NCBI GenBank assembly: GCA_039583875.1
Contig: CM077165.1
Location: 61,926,757-61,990,756 of the forward strand
Direction of reading: 5' to 3'
DNA length: 64,000 nucleotides
From: Platanthera guangdongensis
Taxonomy: Eukaryota > Streptophyta > Magnoliopsida > Asparagales > Orchidaceae
Positions 43,520-54,430 of the stretch are shown here, one piece after another (the stretch's first letter is position 1; the number at the start of each line of letters is the position of its first letter). The notes under the pieces were generated by a model. The model was not told the origin of the DNA, searched no databases, and worked only from the letters and a program-made list of their open reading frames with translations. A program made the position numbers and the translations under genes.

Positions 43520-44055
43520 GCCTGACACGGCCTGTGACATGCCCGTGTCACAGGCTGTGTGCCTTAAGCGGTACACAACCAACTTAGCCAGACTAGAACA
43601 CGCCCATGTGAAACGCCCGTGTCATGGGCCGTGTCACCGGACACGCCTTCAGGCACGCCCGTGTTTGTGGCCATGTACATCAGGCTGCACTAAATCGAGA
43701 TCAACTCGATCAGGATATGGCCAGTGACACGCCCATGTCACAGGCCGTGTACCCTAAGACACACCCGTGTTGAGCCCGTGTTCACTAGGCCTCACTGCCT
43801 TGGGCATATCCCGCAAAGGATACGACCTATTACACGCCCGTGTCCCAGGTCGTGTGCCTATACACGACACCAAACACGCCCCAGCTCAACTTCGTCGAGC
43901 TGAGTTTGTCGAGCAGAGGGGGACGCGGCCTCTGACATGCCCGTGTTAGAGGGCATGTGCCCTCATTTTCCTTAGAATGGATTTTCGTCGACCTCTCACC
44001 CGAGCAGGACACGCCCTGGGACACGCTCGTGTCTCAGGCCGTGTCACCCCATTCT
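43520..44055. repeat. ACACGCCCGTGTC palindrome cluster in I 3' LTR
   Basis: Imperfect palindromes such as GACACGCCCGTGTCACAGGC and TGTGACACGCCCATGTC recur about a dozen times over 530 bp at the start of U3 (minus orientation). Copies of the cluster are at 53000-53515 and 59110-59530. Confidence 0.85.
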
Positions 44056-44073
44056 GGGATGTAGGGTGTTACA

Positions 44074-44090
44074 ACCCTCCCCTCCTTACA
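44074..44090 (-). promoter_or_regulatory. Polypurine tract of element I
   Basis: On the minus strand TGTAAGGAGGGGAGGGT abuts the 3' LTR. It follows GGGACGAAATTTT, the usual context of this signal in plant chromoviruses. Confidence 0.85.
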
Positions 44091-44199
44091 AAAATTTCGT
44101 CCCCGAAATTTGCACAAAGTAAGGAACTCAAACAGAAGGATTTCATTCCACAAACGTTCATTACAACTCAATATACACTGCATAACAGTTACACAAAGA

Positions 44200-44734
44200 G
44201 CTCGGGAAACTCAGCTTGCATGGTCTGCTCTCGCTCTCATGTCAGCTCTTCACGACCGCAATTATCCCACCAGACTTTGACCATCCCGATCATCTTTTTC
44301 CGCAATTGTTTATCGGCACGATCCTCGATCCGAATGGGCCTAACCTTCGTCGTTAGCCCATACTCCACTGGCACACGATCAGTCTTGATCACTTAAGCTG
44401 GATCTTTGACTGCTTTCTGAAGCACCGAGATGTGAAACACATCATGTAATCCACCCAAGTTTGTCGAAAGAGCTAGCCGATATGCAGCTTCTCCAACTCG
44501 CTCTACAACTTCAAATGGACCAAGATACCTCGGGCTCAACTTTTTCAATCGTCGAATCCTGGACGTGCCTTTGAAGGGTTTGATCTTCAAGTACACCCAA
44601 TCACCAACCGCGGACTCCACGTTCCGGTGCTTGACGTTGTAGTATTTCGCTTGACGATCTTGGGCTATCAATAGCCTCTCTCGAATAGTGTGTATTGTCG
44701 AGTTTGCTTCCTCGACTTCGTTACGCCTATACAC
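44200..44734 (-). pseudogene. Integrase C-terminus and chromodomain of element I
   Basis: The first part reads RERLLIAQDRQAKYYNVKHR, then KKLSPRYLGPFEVVERVGEA, then GGLHDVFHISVLQKA. After a stop near 44394 the chromodomain continues with VKVWWDNCGREEL and a second stop (TGA) exactly where the conserved Trp of TWE should be (about 44242), then EFPELF. The TGG-to-TGA change is a typical methylation-type transition. Confidence 0.85.
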
Positions 44735-44899
44735 TTTGGATTCGCCTGCTTCTGCCTAAGCTAACGGTGTACGCCACTTCCGACCATACAAAGCTTCAAA
44801 CGGTGCCATATCGATGCTCGCTTTATAGCTATTGTTGCAGGCAAACTCCACCAGATTGAGATGATCTTCCCATCTCTTCCTAAAGTCTAGGGCGCACAT

Positions 44900-45751
44900 T
44901 CAGAGCATATCTTCCATCATCCTGTTGGTCCTCTCAGTTTGGCTATCCGTTTGGGGATGAAAGGTCGTACTAAACATCAACTTCGTGCCCAACAAATGAT
45001 GGACTAGCCTCCAGTCACTCGAAGTGAACCGCCCATCACGATCACTTACGATGCTCTTAAGAACACCATGTAGCCGTACAATCTGCTCCACATAGAGCTT
45101 TGCCAAACTCTCCACAGAATCGTCTCGTTTATTTGGAAGGAAGTGTGCCACTTTCATCAGCTGGTCTACAATTACCCAGATGGAATCATTCCCGCGCTGA
45201 GATCTCGGCAACCCGTGCACGAAATCCATAGAAATATCATTGAACTTACATTTCGGAATCGGCAACGACTTCAAGAAACAGCCAGGTTTCTAGCATTTCG
45301 CCTTCACCAAAGCACAAGTTTGGCATTTGGCCATATAATGAGCGACATCTTTCTTCAGTCCTGGCCACCAGAACAGCTTCTTCATGTCTCTGAACATCTT
45401 CGTGCTCCCAGGGTGAATTGAGTACGTTGTATAGTGCGCCTCGTACATCAACTCTTCCCTCAACTTATCCAAACTCAGGACGCACAAACGGCCTTCTCTT
45501 CGCAAAAGGTCGTCATCCCAGGAGAATTTGCCCTCTGGCTCGTCTTTGGCGTAGCGTTGGAGGTTTTCATCCAGCTCCATTGCCTGTAGAACTCTGTCTG
45601 CAAGGTCACACTGCACCTCCGTCCAGTTCAAACATGCATTGGCTGTCAAATTCATGTCAACACAAGAAATCTCTAACGCTTCCAAATTCTGGATTAGACA
45701 TTCATCGTACCTCTGTAACCAACTTGCCCTTGCCGGAGCTCTCTGACTCAA
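44900..45751 (-). pseudogene. Integrase of element I (zinc region and core)
   Basis: The zinc region (about 45420-45300) reads HYTTYSIHPGSTKMF ... CQTCALVKAKC, so the His and Cys ligands look complete. After one stop the core frame has SMDFVHGLPRSQRG (about 45215), SDRDGRFTS (about 45030) and QTERTNR (about 44935), i.e. all three acidic residues. It lies between RNase H and the C-terminal part. It would act in the nucleus to insert element cDNA; stops at about 45290 and 44898 prevent that. Confidence 0.9.
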
Positions 45752-46528
45752 GGCATCAGCGACAACATTTCCCTATCAGGAAGTATAATGGATCTCAAAG
45801 GTGTAGTCCCCAAGGAACTCCAACCACCTTCGTTGTCGCATATTCAGGTTCTTCTGCTCCAACAAATTATTTTGGCTCTTGTGGTCTGTATAGATTTCCA
45901 CTTTCACGCCATACAGATAATGCCTCCATAACTTTAGTGCAAAGATTACCGCCGCCAACTCTAAGTCATGGACGAGATAATTTCTCTCATGCACCTTCAA
46001 CTGGCGAGAGCCATAAGCAATCACTTTCCCATTTTGCAAAAGAATGCAGCCTAAGCCACTTCCTGACGCGTCACTGTAGATTTCAAATCCATCAGTACCA
46101 CATGGCGACGTCAACACATGCGCCGTTGTCAACCGACACTTCAGATCTTCAAAAGTTCGCGTGCACTACGGCGTCCAAATGAACTTCTGATCCTTTCGCG
46201 TCAGTGTGGTTAGAGGCAAAGCGATCCGCGAGAAGTTTTCCACAAACCGTCTATAGTTGCCCGCCAGTCCAAGGAAGCTCCTAACTTCGGCTACCGAAGA
46301 TAATACTGACCACTCCTGTATGACCCTTATCTTTGCCGGATCCACTGCTATGCCCTCTCCGCTTACCACATGGCCTAGGAAAGCCACTGACGATAGCCAA
46401 AACTCGCACTTCGAGAACTTGGCATAGAGCTTATTCGTCCTCAGAGTCTGCAACACCAACCACAAGTGGTTTTCGTGATCGGCTTCTGATTTCGAATACA
46501 CCAGGATATCATCAATGAACACAATCAC
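45752..46528 (-). pseudogene. Reverse transcriptase second half and RNase H of element I
   Basis: It starts with [16 protein letters not shown] (catalytic loop intact, about 46485-46525), then [20 protein letters not shown] and [15 protein letters not shown]. After a stop near 46165 RNase H reads [17 protein letters not shown] (about 46070) and [20 protein letters not shown] stop at 45775 precedes ALSQRAPAR-like text at the integrase side. Confidence 0.88.
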
Positions 46529-46555
46529 TAATAAGTGCAGGTACTGTCAGAACGT

Positions 46556-47614
46556 TCAGTGCATCAGGTCCATAAACACCGATGGCGCATTACACAGCCC
46601 AAACGACATTACCGTGAACTCATAATGCCCGTAACGTGTTCCAAATGCGGTTTTTGGAATATCATCTCCCCGTATCCTCAACTGGTAATAACCAGACTTC
46701 AAATCCAACTTGGAGTAGAAGGTTGATCCCACCAGCTGATCGACCAACTGATCAATCCGTGGAATCAGATACTTGTTATTTTCTGTCAGCTTGTTCAATT
46801 CGCTGTAGTCAATACATAACCTCAAACCACCGTCTTTCTTTTTCACGAACAGAACAGACGCACTCCAAGGTGATACACTTGGGCGCATATAACCGTACTC
46901 TAGCAACTCCTGCAGTTGGACTTTAAACTGTGTCATTTCCTTTGGCACAACGTGATATGGCGAGCGGGCCACAGGTTTCGCACCTGGGACCAACTCGATC
47001 GTGAATTCAATATCTTGCTGGGATGGTAGCCCAGGGAGATCCTTAGGAAACACATCTACAAATTCCAATACAACCGGAACATCGCTCGCACCGGCCTTGG
47101 GCTCAACAGCCTGAATCAGCGTGAAGTAGCACTCCGCGCCCTTCCGAATAGCCTTAATGACTTGGAGTGAAGACATCAACGTGCCGCCCACTCCTCGCAT
47201 ACCCGCGAACTTCGTCTCCTGCTCCGTATTCTGGCCCAACATGATCTCTTTGGCATTGCAATCAATCAAGGCATGCTGCTCCGCGAGCCAATCCATACCA
47301 AAGATCACGTCGAATTTCGATATTGGCAATACAGATGCAGTCAGACAAAAATCCCGACTTTCTATTTGAACTGCCACATCGCAAGCCCGATCCGCGAGCA
47401 TCAAAAATCCATTCGGCAACACCACCCTGACGCTATCTGTCTTCACCCGACTAGGTATCCCAAGTCGAGCTATAAAACCTTGAGACAGAAAAGAGTGTGA
47501 AGAACCCGTATCAAATAGTGATCGCGCCAGCATGTCCCGAATCATCACAAAGCATGTGACAACCATGTCACAAACACAAGCCGCATACACATATATAATA
47601 ATGAAAGCATGCAA
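46556..47614 (-). pseudogene. Protease and first half of reverse transcriptase of element I (352-codon open part)
   Basis: The protease reads [18 protein letters not shown] with an intact DTGS (about 47510), followed by [14 protein letters not shown]. The reverse transcriptase then starts with [20 protein letters not shown] (about 46830) and [16 protein letters not shown] to [21 protein letters not shown] stop separates it from the catalytic loop at about 46525. This is the longest open part of element I, consistent with its moderate age. Confidence 0.9.
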
Positions 47615-47639
47615 TAAGAAAAGTAATCAATAACTTAAC

Positions 47640-48770
47640 TCGTACCTGTGACGACGTCACTCTTCTTAATGGACTGCTGGCCAAGGTTGTAGACTCGGGG
47701 TTGTGCTTGGGAGGCAGAGGAGTCCACCACCGCCTTTCCCTTCTCAGCATACGACGCTCCCGCCTTCTTTTCTCCCTTCGGTAGAAAAACCCGACAATCA
47801 CGCGCGATATGCCCTACCCGTCCACAATTAAAGCACGTACGAGTCTCCGGCCTTGAAGTGGCCCCCGACGTTGCTCCCGATGCAACCGAAGAGGGAGCTT
47901 GTCCTACCGATTTGGACCTCTTGCCCCATTTCTTCTTGTAATATGATTTCCCAGGTCAGGGCACTTTGAATTCCATCTTCGTCACACCCAAGGCCCTCTT
48001 CCCTTGCACCCTTTTCATATCTTTTTCCAGTGCGCACGCAGTGTTAACCAATGCCTGGAATCCTTGGTTCACTGAACTAGAAAGCAAGAATCGGAACTCG
48101 TCCCGCAATCCTTCATAGAACCTGTTAGTCTTCCTATGCTCATAAGCAAAGATTGAACCTGCATATCATACCAACCTCGTGAACTCATGCAGGTACATGT
48201 AAACACTACCCTCTCCTTGCGTCAGCCTTTGAAACTCATTCTCAGCAATGCGATGTGCCACCGGGAGGTGCTTTGCCAGGAAGAGTCGGGAGAATTCCTC
48301 AATCATCACTTGTGTTAATGTCCTCCCCGCTAAGTGGTGTGGTTCCATCTCATCCCACCATAAACGAGACTCTCCTTCCAGTAAGAAGGTGGTTAAGGTG
48401 ACTTTCTAATCATCATCCGTCCCAATCGCCGTCATTATCCGCTTGACGCGCGATAACCAGTCCTCAGCCTGCGTAGGAGATCCCACTCCCGAAAATGTAG
48501 GCGGGTTAAAACTCATGAACTGCTTTAACTGCCTTGTAGCTGCTCGAGGATCCACAGCCTCAACAGGTTCTGGCCTCGCTGCAACCTGTTCGGGCCTCAA
48601 GGCCGGCTACGCCTGCCCAATCGGCTGCGATTGAATCATGGCAAACAAGGCCTCAGCAACTCATCGCACAGTTTTTGCAGACGGCGGAGGTGTAGGCACC
48701 TCAGCTGGTGACGTACTTTCATCAGAACATTGGGGCTTTGATTGCCCAGCACCACTCCGCGTCACGTAAA
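47640..48770 (-). pseudogene. Gag of element I
   Basis: Read right to left: FMSFNPPTFSGVGSPTQAED (about 48500), LLEGESRLWWDEMEPHHLAG, TQGEGSVYMYLHEFTRLV (about 48200), FYEGLRDEFRFLL, and one zinc knuckle CFNCGRVGHIARDC with all four ligands (about 47800-47840). Stops lie near 48610, 48403, 48165 and 47958. The capsid is otherwise continuous, unlike that of element F. Confidence 0.87.
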
Positions 48771-48970
48771 GGTAGACAAGACACGCACATTAGTGACCTT
48801 ACACAAGTAATCCCAACAAAATAAGAACGCGCAGGTTCCTCAAACACATGTATTTGCATTCCTAAAGTGGACATTCAAGAGTTCATCAGTGTTAACACGA
48901 TTCGCATGTACACTTGCTCGCCACCCCTCAAAAGAATTCGACCACGAATTCGAAAGGGAAAGACCGAGAC

Positions 48971-48981
48971 AGCTGATACCA
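48971..48981 (-). promoter_or_regulatory. Primer-binding site of element I
   Basis: The minus strand reads TGGTATCAGCT four bases from the LTR edge, a Met-tRNA-type site with a changed 3' part. Confidence 0.85.
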
Positions 48982-48985
48982 AAAA

Positions 48986-51900
48986 TATAACGACTCCATC
49001 CGTTCACAGATATATACTAGAAGGTCCGGTCGGGGCCCCACAGCATATACCATAAAACAGGCGGGGAAGTCACGAAGTGATAGCAGAGTTGTGCATTCTA
49101 ACTCATTGCATTCTAGCGGAAGCCTATTACACAAAACTGAACTCACGCACATGAATGTCCACCATATAAAAGTTCCACATTTATATAAAGTAGGAATGTC
49201 CAAATACAAAGTCAATTGGCCTTATGGCCTTACAAGGCTTTACACAACAGTGGCCTTAAATATTGGCGCACAGGCCGGCCACGTATAAACAAGCATAGCA
49301 TTTTTATTTTTAGCCTTCAAGGGCTAGAGGCGGCAGCAACAACAACAACAGGGACTTTAGCATTTATGCGTCCCGCTTGGTTCTCCAGCACCTGTACAGG
49401 GACAGCCCACCCAACGGTGGCAAACAAGATAAATGTCAGCATTCAGCTGAACAAATTATAACGACCCTACCCCTCTCCCGGGGCAGTGGTATTCCTTCCC
49501 TGCAGGCATAACATTTCACAGGCAGATATTTATATTCATACAATGTGCTCTCACGCACATCCATTCCATCACAACCGTCAGCCACACGGCCCGACAATCC
49601 GTGCACTCCGGGCACATTCTTGGTGTACCGGCGAACCAGGGTCCCACCACCGCATCAGGGTCGCAACCTGATGGGCTAAAACCCGAACAGGCAAGTGTAC
49701 CTGTCGAATTGTAGTACCAAGGTCGTATTAAAACTCGGGGCTATCAACTACTCTTACTCACGCTTGAACTATTATCCTACCGAAAGAAAGTGGGTTTTGA
49801 GAATTTTTCTTCGGAGAAAAACTAAATATAATTTTTAGACGAAAAACGTATAATAAAAAGTTAGCATTCGATCGAAGATTCACCATGAAACGAGATGAGG
49901 GAGATAAAAAGCATAGTTTTAAGCTTGCAAATCAAACTCGACCTTGACGGATCCGAAAATAAGACAAAATCTTGCGAGAGCATTAAGTCTCCTAACTTAT
50001 AGACGCTTTGATCGAAATCTCTTTACAAATCAAAGGGGTCTAAAGTCGCATTATCGAGGTGACCAACACTATTGGATTTGACTCCAATCCGGAAGATTTA
50101 CATCATCCTATCTCTAGAGTTGCGTTCAAATCCTTCCTTCTTTGAGTGATCTTTCACATTCACGGGCCTCTCGGCTACTCAAATATGAGATCCAAAGCCT
50201 ACTACCATATACCGGAAATACGGAGTCGACAAAATAAAAATCAAACAAGGATCGAGTAAAATTAAGCAAAAATAAAACTATGAAATAAAAAAACCCTCAT
50301 CTCATTTTATGTATCCTCCCGATCGAACGCTAAGAGAAATTAGCTACTCATAATTGAAAGGGAAGACAAAACAAGATAAGAGGGGAACATTTTCATTACT
50401 TGCAAAAAAGAAGAGTACACAAAATATTAAAAAGACAAGACTATCTTATGAAGAAAACTTGCAATAATGAAAAATCTAATACAATAATGAAACTAACATT
50501 AACAACTCACAATCACTCTCCAACTCAATACTCAAATTTAACTTAAAACTTCACTTCCCAAAATTCCTCTTTTTGGCTTGAGGGATGGGGTGGCTTTTAT
50601 AGGAGATGGAGAAGCTTCTAGATGATAGGAAATGAAGGGGACATGAAGGGTGGCCGGCCATAGGCTTTGGAGAATGTTCATGCATGAATTAAATGAAGGG
50701 AGAGAGAGAGCATGTGGGATGCATTGTATGACATTTAATGGAATGAAAATGGGAGATATTTAATAGAAAGTGGATGAATGTAGAGGAGGGTGGCCGGCCA
50801 TGAGGTTGGAGAATGCATGAATGCAATAAATGATGAGGGAGAGAGAGGGTAGGCTAAATGCAATGTATGGTGTTTAAGGGAATGAATTAGAAAATATAAA
50901 ATAGAGAAGGGGAATGAATAAGAAATAAAGAGGGGAGAAAATAGAGTGGCCGGCCATGTATAGTGGTAAGGTGCATGCATATGGAAATTAATGAGGAGGG
51001 GGAGAGAGGGCATGAGGTGGCCGGCCATGCATGGGTAAATGAGCTGTTTTGTAGTGGGCTTTGGGTAGGGGCTGTTCTTGCAAATGTGGGTTGTTTTGGT
51101 GGAAGAGGGCTGCTCCAAAGGCTGCTTCATGTGGTACCGGGCTGCTCCATGTTGGGGAAGGTCGGCCATGGGCTGCATCATGTAGAAGGGCTGCTCCATG
51201 TACAAGGGTTGCACCATGACTTGAGGGCTCGGGTAGCATGTAGGGGGGCTGCATCCTGATGTGGGCTGCACCATAAGTGGTCGGGCTGCTCCATGGTGAA
51301 GAAGTGGGCTGCACATGAACATAAAAACAAAACATTAGTTAATACAAATAAAACTAAACATGACATAATATAATATATATTAATAAGACTAAACATAACA
51401 ATAATAAGACATTAAATAAGACAATTAACAAAACATAAAAATAAACAAAAAACATATTAAATATTAAAACTAAACTAAACATAACATAACACAACATAAA
51501 ATATAAAACATAAAATAATAAGAACAAAACGCATAATAAAGTTAGAAATTATAATATCATAATATAAAAGACATTAATCGAGAAATAAGACAAAACAGAC
51601 ATAAAATAAACAAAATTATAACTAAACTTAGGAATTTAGGCTTATAAATTATACCAAAAACGATGACTAAAAGTAGTCATCACAACCCAATGGTAAAATT
51701 GAGCATTTTGCTCCATGGCATGCAGCCGGAGACTTTAGACTTAATGCACCGAGATTGGCCCATAGCCCCCCATTATGTCATGGCGCGCAAGCCTAAGACT
51801 CTTGCTATGCGCTCCAACAGACCGCACTTTCAGGTCTCATGTCGGACGGAAATAGCGCAGGTCGGATCATCCACCCCCCATTGCTCAAGTCGCCTTGTCA

Positions 51901-53529
51901 TCAGCGAGTACGGTGTACTCGCGACTAAATAAAAGGCGCGGGTCGGTTTCACCTTACCTGTTTCCTTTAGGTGAGCTTGTCCGCTCACACATAACCAACC
52001 CATTCTCACGGAACTGGCTTCACATTTATCGGTTACCTAGGAGCCACGCCTCGCGTTAGCGACAGAACTCAATTTCCATCCCTAGGCTTAACCGTACATT
52101 CATCGCATTCACTTAAGGGTATTTTCCCGGGCTGCCAAGCCAGTGCTTCCTGCTACTCCCCTTCACAGGCACAACCCATCAAGCATTCCAAGCATCAAGG
52201 GTATTTTCCTGGCTTACCATGCCAGTACTTCCTGCTACTCCCCTTCACAGGTACTACCCATGAACATCAAGCATTACAAGGGTCTTTCCTGTACGCCCAA
52301 TCCAGTACTTCCTGCTACTACCCTTCACAGGTACAACCCATCAAGCACAAGCATTATACGGGTATTTTCCTGGACTACCTCTCTAGTACTTCCTGCTACT
52401 GCCCTTCACAGGTTTAACCCGTCGACTCCTAAACTACACATTTATCACGGAGTCTTCTCCGGTGCGTATATGCAACATCACCAATCCAGACCAACCTATC
52501 CAGATGGGCTTCACACAGCATGTCTATTCCATATTCCATGTCCGGATCTATATGCTAAATGATTAGGGATTCCATAAATCAACCCAAGGGACTCCCATCA
52601 CAAACCACCCTCTGGTGGGGGAATCAGATGCACATGCCAAAAAGGAAGCATTCACATGGCTAGGAAGAAAAGTCGTTACCCTTGAAGACCGGTTCGGAGC
52701 CATGGATTCCTAGCCGGCTCGAAAGTACCGCAACAGTTTTGCCTATGCAACACTAGCCTCGGATCTCTAACCGGAACTCCGTAGCTCCACCGGTGGACAG
52801 CTTTTCTTACTCCTCCTCCTTCTTCCTCTCTTTCTCTTTCTAAGTTTGTAGAAAGATGAAGGCCAAATGAAAATGAGCTTTCGCATCTCCTTTTTTGGCC
52901 TTAAGGACACAAGGAGGAACCTCAGCCATTGGATCCCAGCTGAGAAAATGGGCGGCCACGATTTTGCCAGAAAAGGCTATTTTTTTGCCTGACACGGCAT
53001 GTGAGACGCCCGTGTCACAGGTCGTGTGCCTTAAGTGGTACACAACCGACTTAGCCAGACTAGTACACGCCCATGTGACACGCCTGTGTCATGGGCCGTG
53101 TCACCAGACACGCCTTCAGACATGCCCGTGTCTATGGCTGTGTACATCAGGCTGCACTAAATCGAGATCAACCCGGTCAGGACACGGCCAATAACACGCC
53201 CGTGTCACGGGCCGTGTACCCTAAGACAAACCAGTGTTCACCAGGCCTCACTGCCTTGGGCATATCCCGCAAAGTACACGGCCTGTGACACGCCCATGTC
53301 CCAAGCTGTGTGCCCATACACGGCACCAGACACGCCCCAGCTCAACTTCGTCGAGCTGAGTTCGTCGAGCAGAGGGGGACACAGCCTCTAACATGCCCGT
53401 GTCAGAGGGCTTGTGCCCTCATTTTCTTTAGAATGGATTTTCGTCGACCTCTCACCCGAGCAGGACACGTCCTGGGACATGCCCGTGTCCCAGGCCGTGT
53501 CACCCCATTCTGGGATTTAGGGTGTTACA
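48986..53529 (-). repeat. 5' LTR of element I, split by solo LTR J
   Basis: It starts TATAACGACTCC (partner TGTAACGACTCC) and ends TTTAGGGTGTTACA. Pieces 48986-49668 and 51683-53529 join to match the 3' LTR. It has the ~81-bp array (52118-52440), palindrome cluster (53000-53515) and CTTCGTCGAGCTGAGTTCGT (53346-53365). Confidence 0.92.
49669..51682 (+). mobile_element. Solo LTR (J) of an unassigned family
   Basis: 2014 bp beginning TGATGGGCTAAAACCC and ending GTAGTCATCA, flanked by the duplication caacc (49664-49668 and 51683-51687). There is no internal region, so it arose by LTR-LTR recombination or is a complete small element. A TATA-like CTTTTATAGG lies at about 50594. The 3' third is an A-rich run of AAACATAA words (51310-51650). 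Strand is inferred from the TATA and is uncertain. A long minus-strand open frame (50735-51322) is low-complexity and not a believable gene. Confidence 0.85.
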
Positions 53530-54345
53530 CCATGGCCATAATGGCCATTAAGCTCCATTTTCTCTCTCCTCAAAAATTGAGTAACTCTTTCCACTCTCTC
53601 CTAGTCATCATTCTCTGAATTTGTTTGGCCCAAAATGTGTCTCTCCACTTTCTTAGACTAATGGGCCAAACCACTTGGGCTTATCCCACTTGAATTGGGC
53701 TAGGAATTGGGCTAGGTTAACCTAAGTTGACCACTTCGACCCATGAGTTGACTTTAGTCAACATGACGATTGGGTTGACCACCAAGGGGTCATTGGTGAC
53801 ACCTTGGCTTCCCCTAAGGTCTAGGAAGGGTTGTGTAGTGTTGACTTGGCACCTTGGTGGTCACTTGCCCCTTAGTTAGGGCACTTTGACCACTTTAGGG
53901 CTAGAGGTGACTTGGGTCAACTTAGCCTCTAAGGTTGACCCCAATGGGTCTTTGGTGACCCATTGACTTCACCTTAGGTCTAGGAAGACCTAGGTAGGGT
54001 TGGTTGGGCACATTAGGGGCACATTTCCCTTAGTTAGGGCACCTTGCCCAATTTAAGACTAGGATGATCCGAGGTCAACTTGGCCACCTTGGGTTGACTC
54101 CAATAGACCCTTAGGGCTCTAATGGATCTTGCAATAGATTTGTGAGGTTGTGGTGGTGTCTTGGAGTCATGGTGAAGCCCCATGATCATACTAAACTAGT
54201 GTTTAGAAACCTACTATTTGCACACCATAGTGATCTCACCTACATTCCTAGGTCCACTTGGTCTTCTTGGGCTTCCTAGGGTTTTGTCATGACCTAGTCA
54301 TGACAAAACCACTCCTAGGGGTCTAGTTGTCTAAGGGATGTTATA
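53530..54345 (-). repeat. 5' LTR of element H, last piece
   Basis: It resumes after element I with CCATGGCCATAATGGCC, matching 19850-20648, and includes the second TTGAC cluster (53720-54120). It ends GGGATGTTATA (partner GGGATGTTACA), followed by the duplication cattg (54346-54350). Confidence 0.93.
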
Positions 54346-54350
54346 CATTG

Positions 54351-54430
54351 TGACCATCAACAATATTCTTACCAGGCTAGTTGGCAACTTAAATTAAGTA
54401 TCACAGCGTATTTCTAAGAAGTTATCTAGC
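54351..54430. other. Right flank of the giant nest
   Basis: 80 bp of target sequence between the H duplication and the start of the copia LTR. No feature is seen. Confidence 0.6.

Larger units (their letters stand above)
41543..44073 (-). repeat. 3' LTR of element I (main part)
   Basis: It starts TGTAACGACTCC on the plus strand and ends GTAGGGTGTTACA. It matches 48986-53529 (minus J) and 57122-59552. In order it has a 21-C run (42394-42414), an ~81-bp tandem array (42653-42960), a TC-rich stretch (43325-43380) and a cluster of ACACGCCCGTGTC palindromes (43520-44050) that encloses TTCGTCGAGCTGAG (43890). Confidence 0.93.
40853..53529 (-). mobile_element. Ty3/gypsy chromovirus (element I), minus strand
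   Basis: 12,677 bp flanked by ccata (40848-40852) and ccatg (53530-53534), inserted in the 5' LTR of H. The 3' LTR is 40853-44073, split seven bases in by the 682-bp insertion. The internal region is 44074-48985. The 5' LTR is 48986-53529, split by solo LTR J. Primer-binding site at 48971-48981, polypurine tract at 44074-44090. Gag, protease, reverse transcriptase, RNase H, integrase and chromodomain are all present in order but carry single stops. LTR divergence is roughly 7% in the first 235 bp by eye. Confidence 0.93.
15423..54345 (-). mobile_element. Giant nested Ty3/gypsy chromovirus unit (element H)
   Basis: A minus-strand element with 3' LTR 15423-20648, internal region 20649-25554 and 5' LTR 25555-54345. 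The 5' LTR is split in three pieces by two later insertions (26730-37582 and 40853-53529). The target-site duplication cattg is present on both sides (15418-15422 and 54346-54350). Removing the insertions and their 5-bp duplications leaves a right LTR of about 5251 bp against 5226 bp on the left, which confirms the reconstruction. All coding parts are broken. LTR divergence is roughly 10% by eye in the first 165 bp, so this is an old insertion. Confidence 0.95.

Noticed and set aside
43301..43727. Short frames in the I LTR, similar at 52840-53194 and 58886-59282
   Set aside because: Similarity simply reflects LTR copies; frames differ between copies and encode palindrome repeats.
50735..51322. 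195-codon minus-strand frame in solo LTR J
   Set aside because: Low-complexity (H, P, S, L-rich) peptide from a purine-rich stretch; no domain, inside a solo LTR.
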